NCBI GenBank assembly: GCA_030674185.1
Contig: JAPXFY010000487.1
Location: 1 to 12,500 of the forward strand
Source of the DNA: Monoplex corrugatus
Lineage: Eukaryota > Mollusca > Gastropoda > Littorinimorpha > Ranellidae
Direction of reading: 5' to 3'
DNA length: 12,500 bases
Positions 1 through 8,698 of the stretch are shown here, piece by piece. A program made the position numbers and the translations under genes. The notes beneath the pieces are model-generated. The model ran no database searches and was not told the DNA's origin. It saw only the letters and a list, made by a program, of their open reading frames with translations. Within the stretch, counting starts at the first letter, position 1. Each line of letters opens with the position of its first letter.

Positions 1-127
1 TGTCACAGTGTCAGTCAGTGTCAGGTCGCCTTGTCAACTCACCTCCTGGTCTGGCCCCAGTCTGACCTTCCTTCCCACTGGCCGCTTTCACAAATTGCCT
101 TTCGTCACCTGTTACTAACCGGACCCT
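1..127. other. Single-copy-looking leader before GT tract
   Basis: This is mixed-composition sequence with a short TGTCAGTCAGTGTCAGG run at its start. I see no splice-flanked exon, tRNA boxes or recognisable protein in any frame. The open frame that starts in it continues straight into the GT repeat and is not a credible gene. Confidence 0.5.
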
Positions 128-147
128 GGCTTGATCTGTGTGTGGTG

Positions 148-206
<59 letters not shown>

Positions 207-261
207 GTGTGTGTGTGTGGTGTGTGTGGTGTGTGTGTGTGTGTGTGTGTGTGTGGTTGTG

Positions 262-292
<31 letters not shown>

Positions 293-312
293 TGTGGTGT
301 GGTGTGGTGTGT

Positions 313-347
<35 letters not shown>

Positions 348-439
348 TGTGGTTGTGTGGTGTGTGTGTGGGTGTGTTGTGTTGTGTGGTGTGTGTTTAT
401 ATGTGTGTGTGTTGTGTGTGGTGTGTGTGTGTGTGTTGT

Positions 440-476
<37 letters not shown>

Positions 477-600
477 GTGTGTGTGTTGTGTGTTGTGTGT
501 GTGTATGCGCGCGCATTGTGTGTGTGTTGTGTATGTGTATGTGTGTGAGTGTGAGTGGTGTGTGTGTGTGTGTGTGTGGTACGTGTGTGTCAGTATCTAT
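128..600. repeat. Long interrupted (GT)n microsatellite
   Basis: This is about 470 bp of GT dinucleotides broken by frequent GG, TT and GA interruptions (GTGGTGTG, GTTGTG, GTGAGTG) and one TATGCGCGCGCATTG island near 504-519. The frames read as Cys/Val repeats and are artefacts of the dinucleotide. The many interruptions suggest an old, mutated tract that has been rearranged by slippage. Alternating purine-pyrimidine blocks of this kind can adopt Z-DNA; that is general knowledge and is not shown here. Confidence 0.95.
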
Positions 601-624
601 GTGTGTGTTTGTTGTTTGTTTGCT

Positions 625-626
<2 letters not shown>

Positions 627-679
<53 letters not shown>
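627..679. repeat. (CT)n microsatellite
   Basis: This is 53 bp of pure TC dinucleotide directly after the GT-rich tract, joined by a GTTTGTTGTTTGTTTGCTTG transition. It has no coding potential; the frames give Ser-Leu repeats. Confidence 0.97.
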
Positions 680-683
<4 letters not shown>

Positions 684-718
684 GCCGCTCGCGCGCGCGT
701 ACGTGTATACGTTTCTCA

Positions 719-723
719 GAGAG

Positions 724-793
<70 letters not shown>

Positions 794-913
794 CGCGCGC
801 ACGCGCGTGCCTGCGTTTCTCAAAGAGAGAAAGAGAGAGAGAGTGTGTGTGCGCGTGAGTGTGTCTGTGTCTGTGTGTGCGTGTGTGCGCGCGCGCGCGC
901 GAGCGCCCGCATA
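719..913. repeat. Compound GA/GT/GC alternating tract
   Basis: GAGAGAG passes into (GT)n with one GA interruption, then into an almost perfect GCGCGC block at about 784-803. After a spacer CTGCGTTTCTCAAAGAGAGA the order repeats: GA, then GT, then a second GCGCGC block near 886-901. Similar TTTCTC(A)-(GA)n motifs near 711-727 and 815-843 suggest that a GA-GT-GC module was duplicated. Confidence 0.9.
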
Positions 914-1186
914 CGTAAGACTCATTAATGGCGCATTCCATTCACACACACACACCACACACAAGGAGACGACATTCTTTCCCATTCATCCAGCGCATGA
1001 CTGAGTGAGTGGGACGACCTGTCTATAGTATAGAGCCAGCTGAACTAAACTAAAACTGCTGCGAGATCTATGAACACGGCTCTGAAAATAGCTAGGCCTG
1101 TGCCAAGCCCCCCTTCATGAGACATCGACAATGATTTTACACACACACATATATATATATATATAGCAACAGGTCACAGGAAAAGC
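914..1186. other. Unassigned sequence with a small AC/AT run
   Basis: This is mixed sequence with a short AC-rich patch near 943-962 and an (AC)n(AT)n microsatellite at about 1140-1165. No exon-like open frame with plausible composition is visible. Confidence 0.5.
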
Positions 1187-1265
1187 GCGTCACAGTAGCT
1201 CAGTTGGTTTCAGCGTCGGATTCACATGCTAATGGTTATGGGGTTCGAATCCCGAGGTATGCTAT
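1187..1265 (+). repeat. tRNA-derived SINE head (degenerate tRNA-like)
   Basis: Internal RNA polymerase III promoter boxes are visible. An A box, TAGCTCAGTTGG, lies near 1196-1207, and a B box, GGTTCGAATCC, lies near 1242-1252. Between them is an anticodon-loop-like TTCACAT, which would place CAC as the anticodon with U33 and A37. The acceptor ends and the anticodon stem do not pair properly, so this is not a working tRNA gene. The usual explanation is the 5' head of a tRNA-derived SINE or a decayed tRNA pseudogene. Its 3' body is not recognisable to me and no clear tail or target duplication is seen. Confidence 0.7.
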
Positions 1266-1517
1266 ATTAAAAACTGGCCTTCTCACCGTCCCATCATCAT
1301 AGAATCGACAAAAACATCGGTATCTCACAATGCAATTGAAATTTTCTACGGCTTCTTTGAGCAATTTTTATAGCTAGCTAGTCCTCGTATACCCTAAGAG
1401 TGGTAGGACTTTAAAATCAACAGAACAGAAGTTGGTCCCATCTTCACATCATTGTTGTTCTGCTGGTGGTGTCAATATAGGGTTAGATAAGTCCCCCTTT
1501 CCCCCACTTCCCTGGGA
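1266..1517. other. Possible SINE body or unassigned sequence
   Basis: This is AT-leaning sequence following the tRNA-like head. It may contain the rest of that SINE, but I cannot fix an end. It has no tandem structure and no convincing open frame. Confidence 0.4.
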
Positions 1518-1784
1518 CAGAGAGAGGGACAGAGAGAGGGACAGAAAGAGAGAGAGAGAAGCGAGAGAGAGAGAAGCGAGAGAAAAAGAGAGAGGGACAG
1601 AGAGAGAGAGAGGGACAGAGAGAGAGAGAGAGAGGGGGAGACACAGAGAGAGAGACACAGAGAGAGAGACACCGAGAGAGAGAGAGAGGGATAGACAGAG
1701 AGAGAGGGACAGAGAGAGAGAGAGAGAGAGGGACAGAGAGAGAGAGAGGGACAGAGAGAGAGAGAGAGAGAGAGAACTCAGAAC
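1518..1784. repeat. Polypurine (GA)n tract with GGGACA interruptions
   Basis: This is almost pure purine on the + strand: runs of GAGAGA punctuated by GGGACAGAGA and GACAC motifs about every 15-40 bp, a higher-order pattern from duplicated blocks. Homopurine tracts with mirror symmetry can form triplex (H-DNA); that is inference. The frames give Arg-Glu or Ser-Leu repeats and are not genes. Confidence 0.93.
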
Positions 1785-1917
1785 TCAGAAAATGTTTATT
1801 GTACATCGGCCTTAGGCATGAATGGGGAAGGGAAGGGAAGGGGAGGGGATCAGGTTTTCTTATACATTCCTAAAAGATCTACTATCAAACTGCAGTGAAC
1901 TCGGTCACATTGTCCCC

Positions 1918-1919
<2 letters not shown>

Positions 1920-1948
<29 letters not shown>

Positions 1949-1988
1949 GAGACAGAGAAAGAGAGAGAGAAGAAAAGAAAAGAAAAAG
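1920..1988. repeat. GA/GACA purine tract
   Basis: This is (GA)n with GACAGAGACAG interruptions, passing into AGAAAAGAAAAG pentamer-like repeats. It is separated from the previous GA tract by about 135 bp that includes a GGGAA/GGGGA patch at 1825-1848. Confidence 0.88.
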
Positions 1989-2340
1989 ATGATGGAGGAT
2001 CTTAATCTTCCCTCGAGGAGAAGAAGATTTAACAGATAATTTAGTCGGAATGCTGAAAATGAAGACCGGGAGTATCTTGTGAATTTGTTGCTGTGGTGTG
2101 TCATCGAATAAGGTGGTTTTCTTTTTTTCCTTTTTTTTTTTTAAACCGTATTCATCCTTCTGGCAAGAATGTCTTCTGTCTCGGTGAAAGTGGTTATATC
2201 AAAACAAAAGGAAATTGGATACGGCACAATAGTTAAAACTTAAACAAATAAACAAACAAAAACAAAAAACCCTACCCCTTCCCCCCTCTCTATAGAAAGA
2301 AACGGAAAAAAGAAAATTTTTTTTATCGCCAACACGATAA

Positions 2341-2345
<5 letters not shown>
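1989..2345. other. Unassigned sequence, T-rich and A-rich patches
   Basis: The stretch holds a poly-T run near 2123-2142 and an AAACAAAC-like patch near 2241-2268. I see no gene, no tRNA boxes and no inverted repeat worth naming. Confidence 0.4.

Positions 2346-2432
<87 letters not shown>
2346..2432. repeat. (AC)n microsatellite
   Basis: About 87 bp of near-perfect AC dinucleotide, continuing into ACATACATACACAC. Its near-complement, a (GT)n run, lies about 100 bp downstream. Confidence 0.97.
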
Positions 2433-2437
<5 letters not shown>

Positions 2438-2473
2438 TACACACACAAACATACAAATACACATACACATAAA

Positions 2474-2529
2474 TCTCTCTCTCTCTCTCTCTCTGTCCCC
2501 CCTCCTCCTCTGTGTGCGTGCGTGCGTGC

Positions 2530-2584
<55 letters not shown>
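2474..2584. repeat. (CT)n then (GCGT)n/(GT)n microsatellites
   Basis: A short (CT)n run near 2474-2493 is followed by a CCCCCCTCCTCCTC bridge, then GTGCGTGCGTGC and about 50 bp of (GT)n. The GT block is inverted relative to the (AC)n block upstream, so the two can pair as a hairpin or cruciform. Confidence 0.95.
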
Positions 2585-2586
<2 letters not shown>

Positions 2587-2697
2587 GAAAAGACAAGAAA
2601 AAAAAAAGAAGAAAGAATAGAGAGAAAAAACAAACAAACAAAAAACCAGACAAACAAAGGAAAACAAGACGACAAAGAAACAAGTGATGAACAACGG
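2585..2697. repeat. A-rich AAAGA/AAAC low-complexity sequence
   Basis: A-rich simple sequence with AAACAAACAAA and GAAAGAA motifs follows the GT run. It is low-complexity rather than coding. Confidence 0.7.
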
Positions 2698-2773
2698 TGG
2701 TGATGGTGGTGGAGGTGGTGGGGTGGTGATGGTGGTGGAGGTGATGGGGTGGTGGTGGTGATGGTGGTGGTGG
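2698..2773. repeat. (GGT)n / GGTGAT repeat with internal duplication
   Basis: This is a G/T-rich trinucleotide tract in which the motif GGTGGTGATGGTGGTGGAGG occurs twice, about 30 bp apart, followed by more GGT/GAT units. Repeated GG pairs give some quadruplex potential, but no runs of three or more G are regularly spaced. Confidence 0.88.
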
Positions 2774-3028
2774 CAGTATGACTAATTCCAACGTGACGTG
2801 AATAAAATGTTCAACACGTGACACAAACCGTGGAAATCCCTTGAAGGGTCAGGCTAAGAATACACCTGTACATAAATAGACAGAGCTATGTACATCCACC
2901 ATAAAGAGCAACAATATCTCAAAGGCATTGCAAAACGGACAGGAGAGGGGGGGGGGGGGGAGAAGAGAGAAAACGAACATATCGATTAGTATTTTAAAAT
3001 ACGACAAAGATATATAGATACATAATAA
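2774..3028. other. Unassigned sequence with poly-G run
   Basis: This is mixed sequence with a run of G at about 2948-2960 inside an AGGAGAGG...GAGAAGAG purine patch. No gene or mobile-element end is visible until the ATT repeats that begin the LINE tail fragment. Confidence 0.45.
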
Positions 3029-3095
3029 TAATAATAATATATTTTATTTATATAGCGCAAAATCTTGACAAAATCAAATCTAAGCGCTGAACGTA
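3029..3095 (-). mobile_element. LINE 3'-end fragment (tail only)
   Basis: Read on the minus strand this is AGCGCTTAGATTTGATTTTG, then TCAAGATTTTGCGCTATATA, then an (ATT)n tail. The same terminal segment ends both larger LINE copies in this window. Only the last ~65 bp is present. It could be a severe 5' truncation or the remnant of a SINE that borrowed the LINE tail. Confidence 0.8.
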
Positions 3096-3252
3096 TACAT
3101 GCATACATACCTACATACATATGAGCGTATACATGCATACATACATGCTTACATACTTACATACATAAATCTAAGCTGAGCGTATACATGCATACATACA
3201 TACATACATAAATCTAAGCGTATACATACATACATACATACGTACGCACATG
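3096..3252. repeat. CATA-type minisatellite containing LINE-tail pieces
   Basis: The array is built from TACA/CATA tetramers with repeated GAGCGTATACATGCATACAT blocks. The piece AAATCTAAGC recurs at about 3165 and 3210. AAATCTAAGC is part of the LINE tail immediately to the left, so the array appears to have grown by duplication across the edge of that fragment. Confidence 0.85.
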
Positions 3253-3320
3253 CATACATAATAATTACAATATTTATATAGCGCAAATCTCGACAAAATC
3301 AAATCCAAGCGCCGAAAAGA

Positions 3321-3356
3321 CACACACGCACACACGCACGCACGCACGCACACACA

Positions 3357-3417
<61 letters not shown>

Positions 3418-3422
3418 CACAT
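3321..3422. repeat. (AC)n microsatellite inside LINE 3' UTR
   Basis: ACGC and AC repeats with a single CACCAC break. The same position in LINE copy 2 (9641-9790) carries the complementary GT/GCGT repeat, so the microsatellite belongs to the LINE and is not a local insertion. Confidence 0.95.
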
Positions 3423-3584
3423 GCATGGCCACAAATGGGGAGAAAAGAATGAAAGCAATAAAAGCAAGAATAAAACCAATGGAAAACCACAGAGAGCACA
3501 TCATATACAATTATATATTAAAACAAAGTGATTCCCCTCCGAGCGGAGACAGGCTGCAGAGGGGGGTTGAGTGAGGTTAGGATT

Positions 3585-4106
3585 TTATGCAGAGGAGAAA
3601 AGGTGAGTTTTGAGAGCGGACTTGAAGGAGGCAAAAGTAGGTTGCTGACGGACTGAGAGAGGAAGTTTGTTCCAGGAGAGTGGACCAGAAACAGAGAAGG
3701 CTCGTGGACCATAGGTAGTGCGTGGAAAGCGAAAAGTCAGAGGATCGGAGGCAGAGCGGAGGGTACGTGAGGGAACATAGATCTCAAGTAGGCTTGACAG
3801 GTAATCGGGGGCTGCGTTATTGAGGCTTTTGTAGCACATGGTGTCTAGTTTGTACTGTATGCGCTTTGATACAGGGAGCCAGTGAAGTTGTGCCAGGAGA
3901 GGAGATATGTGGTCAGCTTTTTTCTTTTTGAGTACAAGGCGTACAGCATTGTTTTGAATGCGCTGTAGGATGTGAATGGTGGAGGCAGGAAGACCAGACA
4001 GGAGTGAATTGCAATAGTCAATGCGAGACATTATGAAGGAGAGAACGAGTTTTGCAGTTGTTTCGACAGAGAGATACTTCCTGATCAGGCTTATACGATC
4101 ATACAT
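3585..4106 (-). pseudogene. Reverse transcriptase C-terminal fragment (LINE copy 1)
   Basis: The open frame encodes about 173 residues. It lacks the endonuclease and the catalytic reverse transcriptase motifs, including the YxDD active site, so it cannot work alone. What remains matches the region after the catalytic domain in LINE polymerases: near residues 25-40 the typical [14 protein letters not shown], then [27 protein letters not shown], and a C-terminal [18 protein letters not shown] with LKTHLF before the stop. The apparent start Met lies at or beyond the truncation point and is probably accidental. Compared with copy 2 it lacks 9 bp (three codons) before TYGPRAF. It has no internal stop or frameshift, which fits a young insertion. 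Confidence 0.9.
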
Positions 4107-4173
4107 ATATGTATATCTTTGTATATCTATATCTATATATATCTATGTCCATATAATATATGTATATATATAG
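4107..4173. repeat. AT-rich TATATC/TATATG repeat
   Basis: TATATGTATATC-type low-complexity sequence fills the gap between the LINE break and the GATA/GACA array. Confidence 0.75.
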
Positions 4174-4234
4174 CTAGACAGACAGACAGACAGACAGATA
4201 GATAGATAGATAGATAGGTAGATAGGTAGAAAGA

Positions 4235-4266
<32 letters not shown>

Positions 4267-4446
4267 TAGATAGACAGACAAACAGATAGATAGACAGATA
4301 GATACACAGATAGACAGACAGATAGATACAGATAGACAGACAGACAGATAGATAGATAGATACAGATAGATAGACAGATAGATAGATAGACAGATAGACA
4401 TAGACAGACAGATAGATAGATAAGACAGACAGACAGACAGACAGAC

Positions 4447-4499
<53 letters not shown>
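4174..4499. repeat. GATA/GACA tetranucleotide array
   Basis: About 326 bp of GATA and GACA tetramers in alternating blocks, with occasional GGTA and GATACA interruptions. A long uninterrupted GATA block lies near 4448-4499. GATA/GACA arrays (Bkm type) are known from vertebrate sex chromosomes; whether they have any role here is unknown. The minus-strand frames reading Leu-Ser-Ile-Tyr repeats are artefacts. Confidence 0.97.
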
Positions 4500-4632
4500 C
4501 TCTATGAGTCTTGTTAGAAAGCGTCTACTACTCAAGACCATTAAAATGAGTTGTTTTTCTCCCCTTTTTGACCCTCCCCCCCTCTTTTAATTTTCATAGA
4601 TTTTATTCAATAATCCTACACTGTACAACTTT

Positions 4633-4747
<115 letters not shown>

Positions 4748-4816
4748 ACAAATGTTTATACAAGTAATACGTATTACAAAACGGACTGTTAACCTACTGA
4801 TTCATAGCACCATGCG

Positions 4817-5154
4817 ACTCATGGGGTTTATATGCAGGCTTTTAAAACTTTGTGCCATGCTCATTTTGTAAGATCTTCTCCATCACATGGCACCACTGAC
4901 GTCAGTGCATATAAATGGAATTAATTCCGATTACGGAGATGTCACCCTGAGAAAACGAAACTGAACCTGAAATCTGACAGCCGAAAGGAACTGCAGAAAA
5001 GTAGTCCATTTCATTTTGAGTTTGAGTTTGAGTTTCAGTTTCTCAAGATGACGTCTCCGCGCTCGGAACGAATTCCATATGCACTAACGTCATAGATGCC
5101 ACGTGTATGGTGACCGTGGCACAAGCCTCAAGCCTGCACATAAACCCATGAGCT
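4817..5154. repeat. Foldback repeat with two long inverted arms
   Basis: The left arm (about 4817-4975) and right arm (about 5026-5154) are inverted diverged copies of the same sequence. Matching pieces, left against the reverse complement of the right, include CTCATGG(G)GTTTAT-TGCAGGCTT, TTGTGCCA, TGGCA, GACGT(C/T)AGTGCATAT, GGAATT-GTTCCGA/ATTCCGA, GCGGAGACGTCA/ACGGAGATGTCA and GAGAAA-CTGAA. The loop of about 50 bp holds (GAGTTT)n. The left arm has two insertions of about 10-20 bp. It could be a foldback transposon or two head-to-head copies of one SINE-like repeat. The GTTTCAGTTTCTCAAGATGACGTC end recalls a repeat I have seen in gastropod genomes, but I cannot name it. Confidence 0.85.
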
Positions 5155-5282
5155 GGCCAGGTCCTGAGGCCCTATCTAGACTATGTTTTACCTAGTCTGT
5201 ATTTTATCGTCTTGTCATCGCCCAATTGACTTGACCATGTAGACGGAGAACGAAAAGAGAACAAGACGCGGACTGGTCGAAG
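5155..5282. other. Unassigned spacer between repeats
   Basis: This holds a small imperfect palindrome, AGACTATGTTTTACCTAGTCT, near 5178-5198, and otherwise nothing recognisable. Confidence 0.5.
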
Positions 5283-5467
5283 TTAACCCTTTGATTCCCC
5301 GCACCCTGTCCACCAGCATCCTGTACTGCCAACCATGCTGGCTGAGCAAAAACTTAACCCTTTGACTCTCTCACCTTATCCATCAGTTTCCAGCACAGCG
5401 TGAAGAAGTCAAAGGGTTAAGTTTTTTGCAGATGATGGATAGGGTGCAGTGGAGTCAAAAGGGTTAA
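5283..5467 (+). mobile_element. TTAA palindromic MITE, copy A
   Basis: This 185-bp element begins TTAACCCTTTGATTCCCCGC and ends in the inverted form GGAGTCAAAAGGGTTAA. TTAA target sites with CCC...GGG ends are the signature of piggyBac-type DNA transposons, so I infer a non-autonomous piggyBac-like MITE; no transposase is present. The structure is a long left arm (to about 5353), an inner palindrome (5354-5420) that again starts TTAACCC and ends GGGTTAA, and a short right arm. GCAAAAAC and GTTTTTTGC flank the inner palindrome as mirror sequences. Confidence 0.85.
5354..5420. repeat. Inner palindrome of MITE copy A
   Basis: This 67-bp inverted repeat has ends TTAACCCTTTGACT and AGTCAAAGGGTTAA matching perfectly over at least 14 bp; the middle (CTCACC, CATCAG, CAGCACAGCG) is less symmetrical. 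It is homologous to the outer arms, so the element looks like a copy inserted at a TTAA inside another copy. Confidence 0.85.
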
Positions 5468-5490
5468 ATGTACACTGACGGGAGAGGTAG

Positions 5491-5684
5491 TCAAACTCCC
5501 GCACCCTGTCCACCAGCATCCTCCTGTATTGCCAACCATGCTAGCAAAGCAAAAACATAAATTAACCCTTTGATTTCCTCACCCTATCCACTAGCTTCCT
5601 GCAGGAAGCTGGTGGATAGTATGAGGGAGCCAAAGGGTTAAGTTTTTGCAGATGGTGGACAGGGTGCGGGAGTCAAAGAGTTAA
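5491..5684 (+). mobile_element. TTAA palindromic MITE, copy B
   Basis: Same plan and orientation as copy A. The long left arm (CTCCCGCACCCTGTCCACCA, then AGCATCCTCCTGTATTGCC) leads to an inner palindrome at 5562-5641. The short right arm reads GTTTTTGCAGATGGTGGACA and GGGTGCGGGAGTCAAAGAGTTAA. The left terminus is degraded (GTAGTCAAACTCCC instead of TTAACCCTTTGACTCCC). The inner palindrome is the best preserved of the three, with CTTCCTGCAGGAAG at its centre. Confidence 0.83.
5562..5641. repeat. Inner palindrome of MITE copy B
   Basis: This 80-bp nearly perfect palindrome is centred at about 5602, with TTAACCCTTTG and CAAAGGGTTAA ends and a CTTCCTGCAGGAAG centre. Only a few bases break the pairing of the arms (TTTCC opposite GGGAG, CTATCCACTAG opposite CTGGTGGATAG). 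Confidence 0.9.
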
Positions 5685-5716
5685 AACACTTGACTGTCTC
5701 GCCCGTCAATGTACAT

Positions 5717-5775
5717 TTAACCCTTTGACTTCACCACACCCCATCCACCACACACACAAAAAACTTATACTGGCA
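5717..5775 (+). mobile_element. Partial TTAA MITE, copy C
   Basis: It starts TTAACCCTTTGACTTCACCA and continues CACCCCATCCACCA before degrading into ACACACA and an A-rich run. This is only one arm. It is also the mirror partner of the right arm of copy A (about 5436-5467), so the palindrome around copy B extends across it. Confidence 0.75.
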
Positions 5776-5791
5776 AATCAAAATGAAAAAT

Positions 5792-5823
5792 ACAACAACA
5801 ACAACAACAACAGCAACAACAAC
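5792..5823. repeat. (CAA)n microsatellite
   Basis: About ten ACA/CAA trinucleotides with one CAG interruption. Confidence 0.93.
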
Positions 5824-5852
5824 TTAGGAACCTTTGTTTATACCTATACAAA

Positions 5853-6062
5853 GTTACGAGCATAATATATGGTTATCTAATGAAACTCTGTGTTGTAATC
5901 ATGCTGTGTATTCGTTACAGTTGTTACGAGCACAATATATGGTTATCTAATGAAACTTTGTGTCGTAATCATACTGTGTATTCGTTACAGTTGTTACGAG
6001 CGTAATATATGGTTATCTAATGAAACTCTGTGTTGTAATCATGCTGTGTATTCGTTGCAGTT
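5853..6062 (+). repeat. Minisatellite, 3 x 70 bp
   Basis: Three head-to-tail 70-bp units start at 5853, 5923 and 5993, each beginning GTTACGAGC and containing ATATATGGTTATCTAATGAA and GTGTATTCGTT. Units 1 and 3 share ACTCTGTGTTGTAATCATGC where unit 2 has ACTTTGTGTCGTAATCATAC, so units 1 and 3 are closer to each other than to the middle unit. Identity is above 90% by eye. No coding sense is visible. Confidence 0.95.
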
Positions 6063-6208
6063 ATTGTGCAAACGTACGTGATATCATCATATGATTTGTA
6101 ATTCATCGTTTTATATGTGTATTTGTGGCTTTGTTGCACAATGTCTCCCTTTCAGAAGGGGCTGTGGCCTTGAACTGAATACATTTTGAAATCTATGTTC
6201 CACATTCA
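6063..6208. other. Unassigned sequence after 70-bp repeats
   Basis: AT-rich mixed sequence with no tandem structure or open frame of interest. Confidence 0.45.
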
Positions 6209-6230
6209 TTCTCTCTCTCTGTCTCTCCTC

Positions 6231-6282
<52 letters not shown>

Positions 6283-6428
6283 ACATTCTCTCTCACACAC
6301 ACACATTCTCTCTCTCACACATACATTCTCTCTCTCCCCCCCCTCTTTCTCTTTCACACATACACACAAACAAACTCTCTCTCTCATGCACGAACAGACA
6401 AACACACAAAAATACGTACACGCTCTCT

Positions 6429-6467
<39 letters not shown>

Positions 6468-6644
6468 ATCTCTATCTCCCTCACACACACACACACACAC
6501 ACCACACATACGCTAACATGCATTCTCCCTCTCTCCCTCCCTCCCTCCCCCTCTCTCTCTTACTCAACACACATTGCATCATCACCACCTACTCTCCCCC
6601 CATCCCTTCTTCCCTCCCTCCCTCCCTCCCTCCCACCTTTCCAT

Positions 6645-6719
<75 letters not shown>
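6209..6719. repeat. Compound CT/CA/CCTC low-complexity tract
   Basis: About 510 bp, pyrimidine-dominated on the + strand: (CT)n, CTGT tetramers, CA runs, CTCCCTCC blocks, and a final near-perfect (AC)n of about 76 bp at 6644-6719. Internal motifs ACATTCTCTCTC and CACACATACA recur, showing block duplication. The Ser-Leu-His frames are artefacts. Confidence 0.95.
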
Positions 6720-6721
<2 letters not shown>

Positions 6722-6929
6722 AACTGCGCAGTAACTAGAAAGTAAATGGGAGAACTGATCTCTACACTATAACTTAATCGCACACTATACCATCTACCGC
6801 CCATGTAAATAAAACCACAAAAAAAATGAAATAAAGAATGAAAAATAAAAAAAATAACCAAGCTCCAATTTGAGGGGAGCCTCTACATAGACAGAATTAA
6901 TGGCCTCAAGCACAGTGAGCGGCCCGAGA
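6720..6929. other. Unassigned sequence
   Basis: A-rich mixed sequence with no gene seen. It leads into the first core of the CTTT array at about 6936. Confidence 0.45.
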
Positions 6930-6982
6930 ATGAAACTGACCTTTAACTCTTAGCCAACGACATAATACGATATGTTGGTTTT

Positions 6983-7015
<33 letters not shown>

Positions 7016-7367
7016 ACTGATTTTTAACTCTTAGCAACGACATAATTATAAACTTTGTTTTTTCTTTCTTTCTTTCTTTCTGTCTGTCTTTCTTTCTTTC
7101 TTTCTTTCTTTCTTTTCTTTCTTTCTTTCACTGATTTTTAACTCTTAGCAACGACATAATTATAAACTTTGTTTTTTTCTTTCTTTCTTTCTTTCTTTCT
7201 TTTCTTTCTTTCTTCACTGATTTTTAACTCTTAGCAACGACATAAATCGAGACTTTGTTTTTTTTTTCTTTCTTTCTTTCTTTCTGTCTGTCTTTTCTTT
7301 CTTTCTTTCTTTCTTTCTTCACTGATTTTTAACTCTTAGCAACGACATAAATCGAGACTTTGTTTTT

Positions 7368-7400
<33 letters not shown>

Positions 7401-8430
7401 ACTGATTTTTAACTCTTAGCAACGACATAATTCGAAACTTTGTTTTTTCTTTCTTTCTTTCTTTCTTTTCTTTCTATCGTCCTTTCTGTCTTTCTTCACT
7501 GACCTTTAACTCTTAGCAACGACAGAATTCGAGACTTTGGTTTTTCTTTCCTTCTTTCTTTCTATTCTTCTTTCTTTCTTTTCTTTCTTTACTTTCTTTC
7601 TTTCGTACTTTTTTTCTTTTTCTTTCTTTCTTTCTTTTCTTTCATTCTTTCTTGTCTTTCGGACCTTTAACTCTTAGCAACGACATAATACGAGACTTTG
7701 GTTTTTCTTTTTCTTCTTTCTTTCTCCTTCTTTCTTTCCTTCTTTCTTTCTTTCTTTCTTTCCTTCTTTCTTTCCATCGTTCTTTCTTTCTTTCTTTCTT
7801 CACTGACATTTAACTCTTAGCAACGACAGAATACAAGACTTTGTTTTTTTTTCTTTCTTTCTTTCTTTCTTTCTTTCCATCGTTCTTTCTTCTCTTTCTT
7901 TTTTCTTTCTTTTCTTCACTGACCTTTAACTCTTAGCAACGACATAATTCGAGATTTTGTTTTTCTTTCTTTCTTTCTTTCTTTCCTTCCTTCTTTCTTT
8001 CTTCGCTGACCTTTAACTCTTAGCAACGGCACAATACGAGACTTTGGTTTTTCTTCCTTCTTTCTCTCTCTCTTTCTTTCTTTCTTACTTTCTTTCTTTT
8101 TTCCTTTCTTTCTTCACTGACCTTTAACTCTTAGCAACGACAGAATACGAAACTGGTTTTTCTTTCCTTCTTTCTTTCTATCCTTCTTTTCTCTCTTTCT
8201 TTCTTTCTTTCTTTCTTACTTTCTTTCTTTCTTACTTACTTTCCTTCTTTCTTTTTTTCTTTCTTTCTTCACTGAACTTTCACTCTTAGCAACGACATAA
8301 TACGAGACTTTGGTTTTCCTTCCTTTCTTTCTTTCTTTCTTTCTTAGACTTTGGTTTTTCTTTCTTTCCTTCCTTCCTTCCTTCCTTCCTTCCTTTCTTT
8401 CTTTCTTTCTTTCGTTCTTTTCTCTCTTAT
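6930..8430 (+). repeat. Composite array: conserved core plus variable (CTTT)n
   Basis: A ~45-bp core, roughly CACTGACCTTTAACTCTTAG then CAACGACATAATNCGAGACTTTG, occurs 13 times. The TAACTCTTAG-type motif begins at about 6944, 7025, 7139, 7225, 7330, 7410, 7507, 7668, 7811, 7927, 8014, 8125 and 8280, with the last one changed to TTCACTCTTAG. Cores are separated by (CTTT)n of varying length, so the period ranges from 80 to 161 bp. A truncated extra unit (AGACTTTGGTTTTT) lies near 8345. Units 2 and 3 share ATTATAAACTTTG and units 4 and 5 share AAATCGAGACTTTG, which indicates pairwise duplication. Most units from 7507 on, and unit 1, use a GACCTTTAAC variant. No coding potential is seen. Confidence 0.95.
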
Positions 8431-8522
8431 ATCATATCCGTCCCGATTTGTTCTCTGACCCGTTGTGCGTATGCACGTTGTTTTTTGTTTTTATTGTTGT
8501 TTTTTTTTGTGTGTGTGTGCTT
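8431..8522. other. Unassigned T-rich spacer
   Basis: Mixed sequence, then T-rich with a GTGTGTGTG patch. Nothing is recognised. Confidence 0.4.
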
Positions 8523-8697
8523 CATTTTTTTGCCTACACTGTGCAGGCCTGCAGGCGGTATGTTGCTGCACAGTCTGCAGCATACGCCGCCTTCGTCGTG
8601 CATGCTGAGGGGAGGGTTATGTTCAGGTTTCCATACCACAAGCCACTGGACAACCACATGACGTGCGCTGGGATCTTTAACGTGTGTACTTGATGTT
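8523..8697 (-). mobile_element. SINE 3' body (distal part of split SINE)
   Basis: On the minus strand this reads ACACACGTTAAAGATCCCAG, later TATGGAAACC, GAACATAACCC, CAGCATGCAC and GGCGTATGCTGC. From memory, these elements occur in this order in the body of a tRNA-derived SINE common in gastropods (ACGTTAAAGATCC, TATGGAAAC, AACATACCCAGCATGCAC, GAGTATGGCTGCC). It is in the same orientation as the SINE head at 10014-10147, so I read both as parts of one interrupted element. The family match is a recollection and was not searched. Confidence 0.65.
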
Positions 8698-8698
8698 A

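Larger units (their letters stand above)
3253..4106 (-). mobile_element. 5'-truncated LINE, copy 1
   Basis: This non-LTR retrotransposon is oriented leftward. In order on the minus strand it has the C-terminal end of the reverse transcriptase ORF, a ~160-bp 3' UTR, an internal (GT)n microsatellite (3321-3422), and a terminal segment ending GCGCTATATAAATATT with an ATT-rich tail near 3253-3275. The C-terminal protein style and microsatellite tail suggest the CR1/Jockey supergroup, though the clade is uncertain. The 5' break lies near 4095-4106, where an AT-rich repeat takes over. No target-site duplication is clear, as expected for an element with a short or ambiguous duplication next to simple repeats. 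Confidence 0.9.
5464..5720. repeat. 31-bp inverted repeat shell around copy B
   Basis: TTAAATGTACACTGACGGGA (start of the left 31-mer, 5464-5494) matches the reverse complement of the right 31-mer (5690-5720, ending CCGTCAATGTACATTTAA), with about four or five mismatches. Both shells end in TTAA on the outside. They enclose MITE copy B and separate it from copy A on the left and partial copy C on the right. Confidence 0.85.
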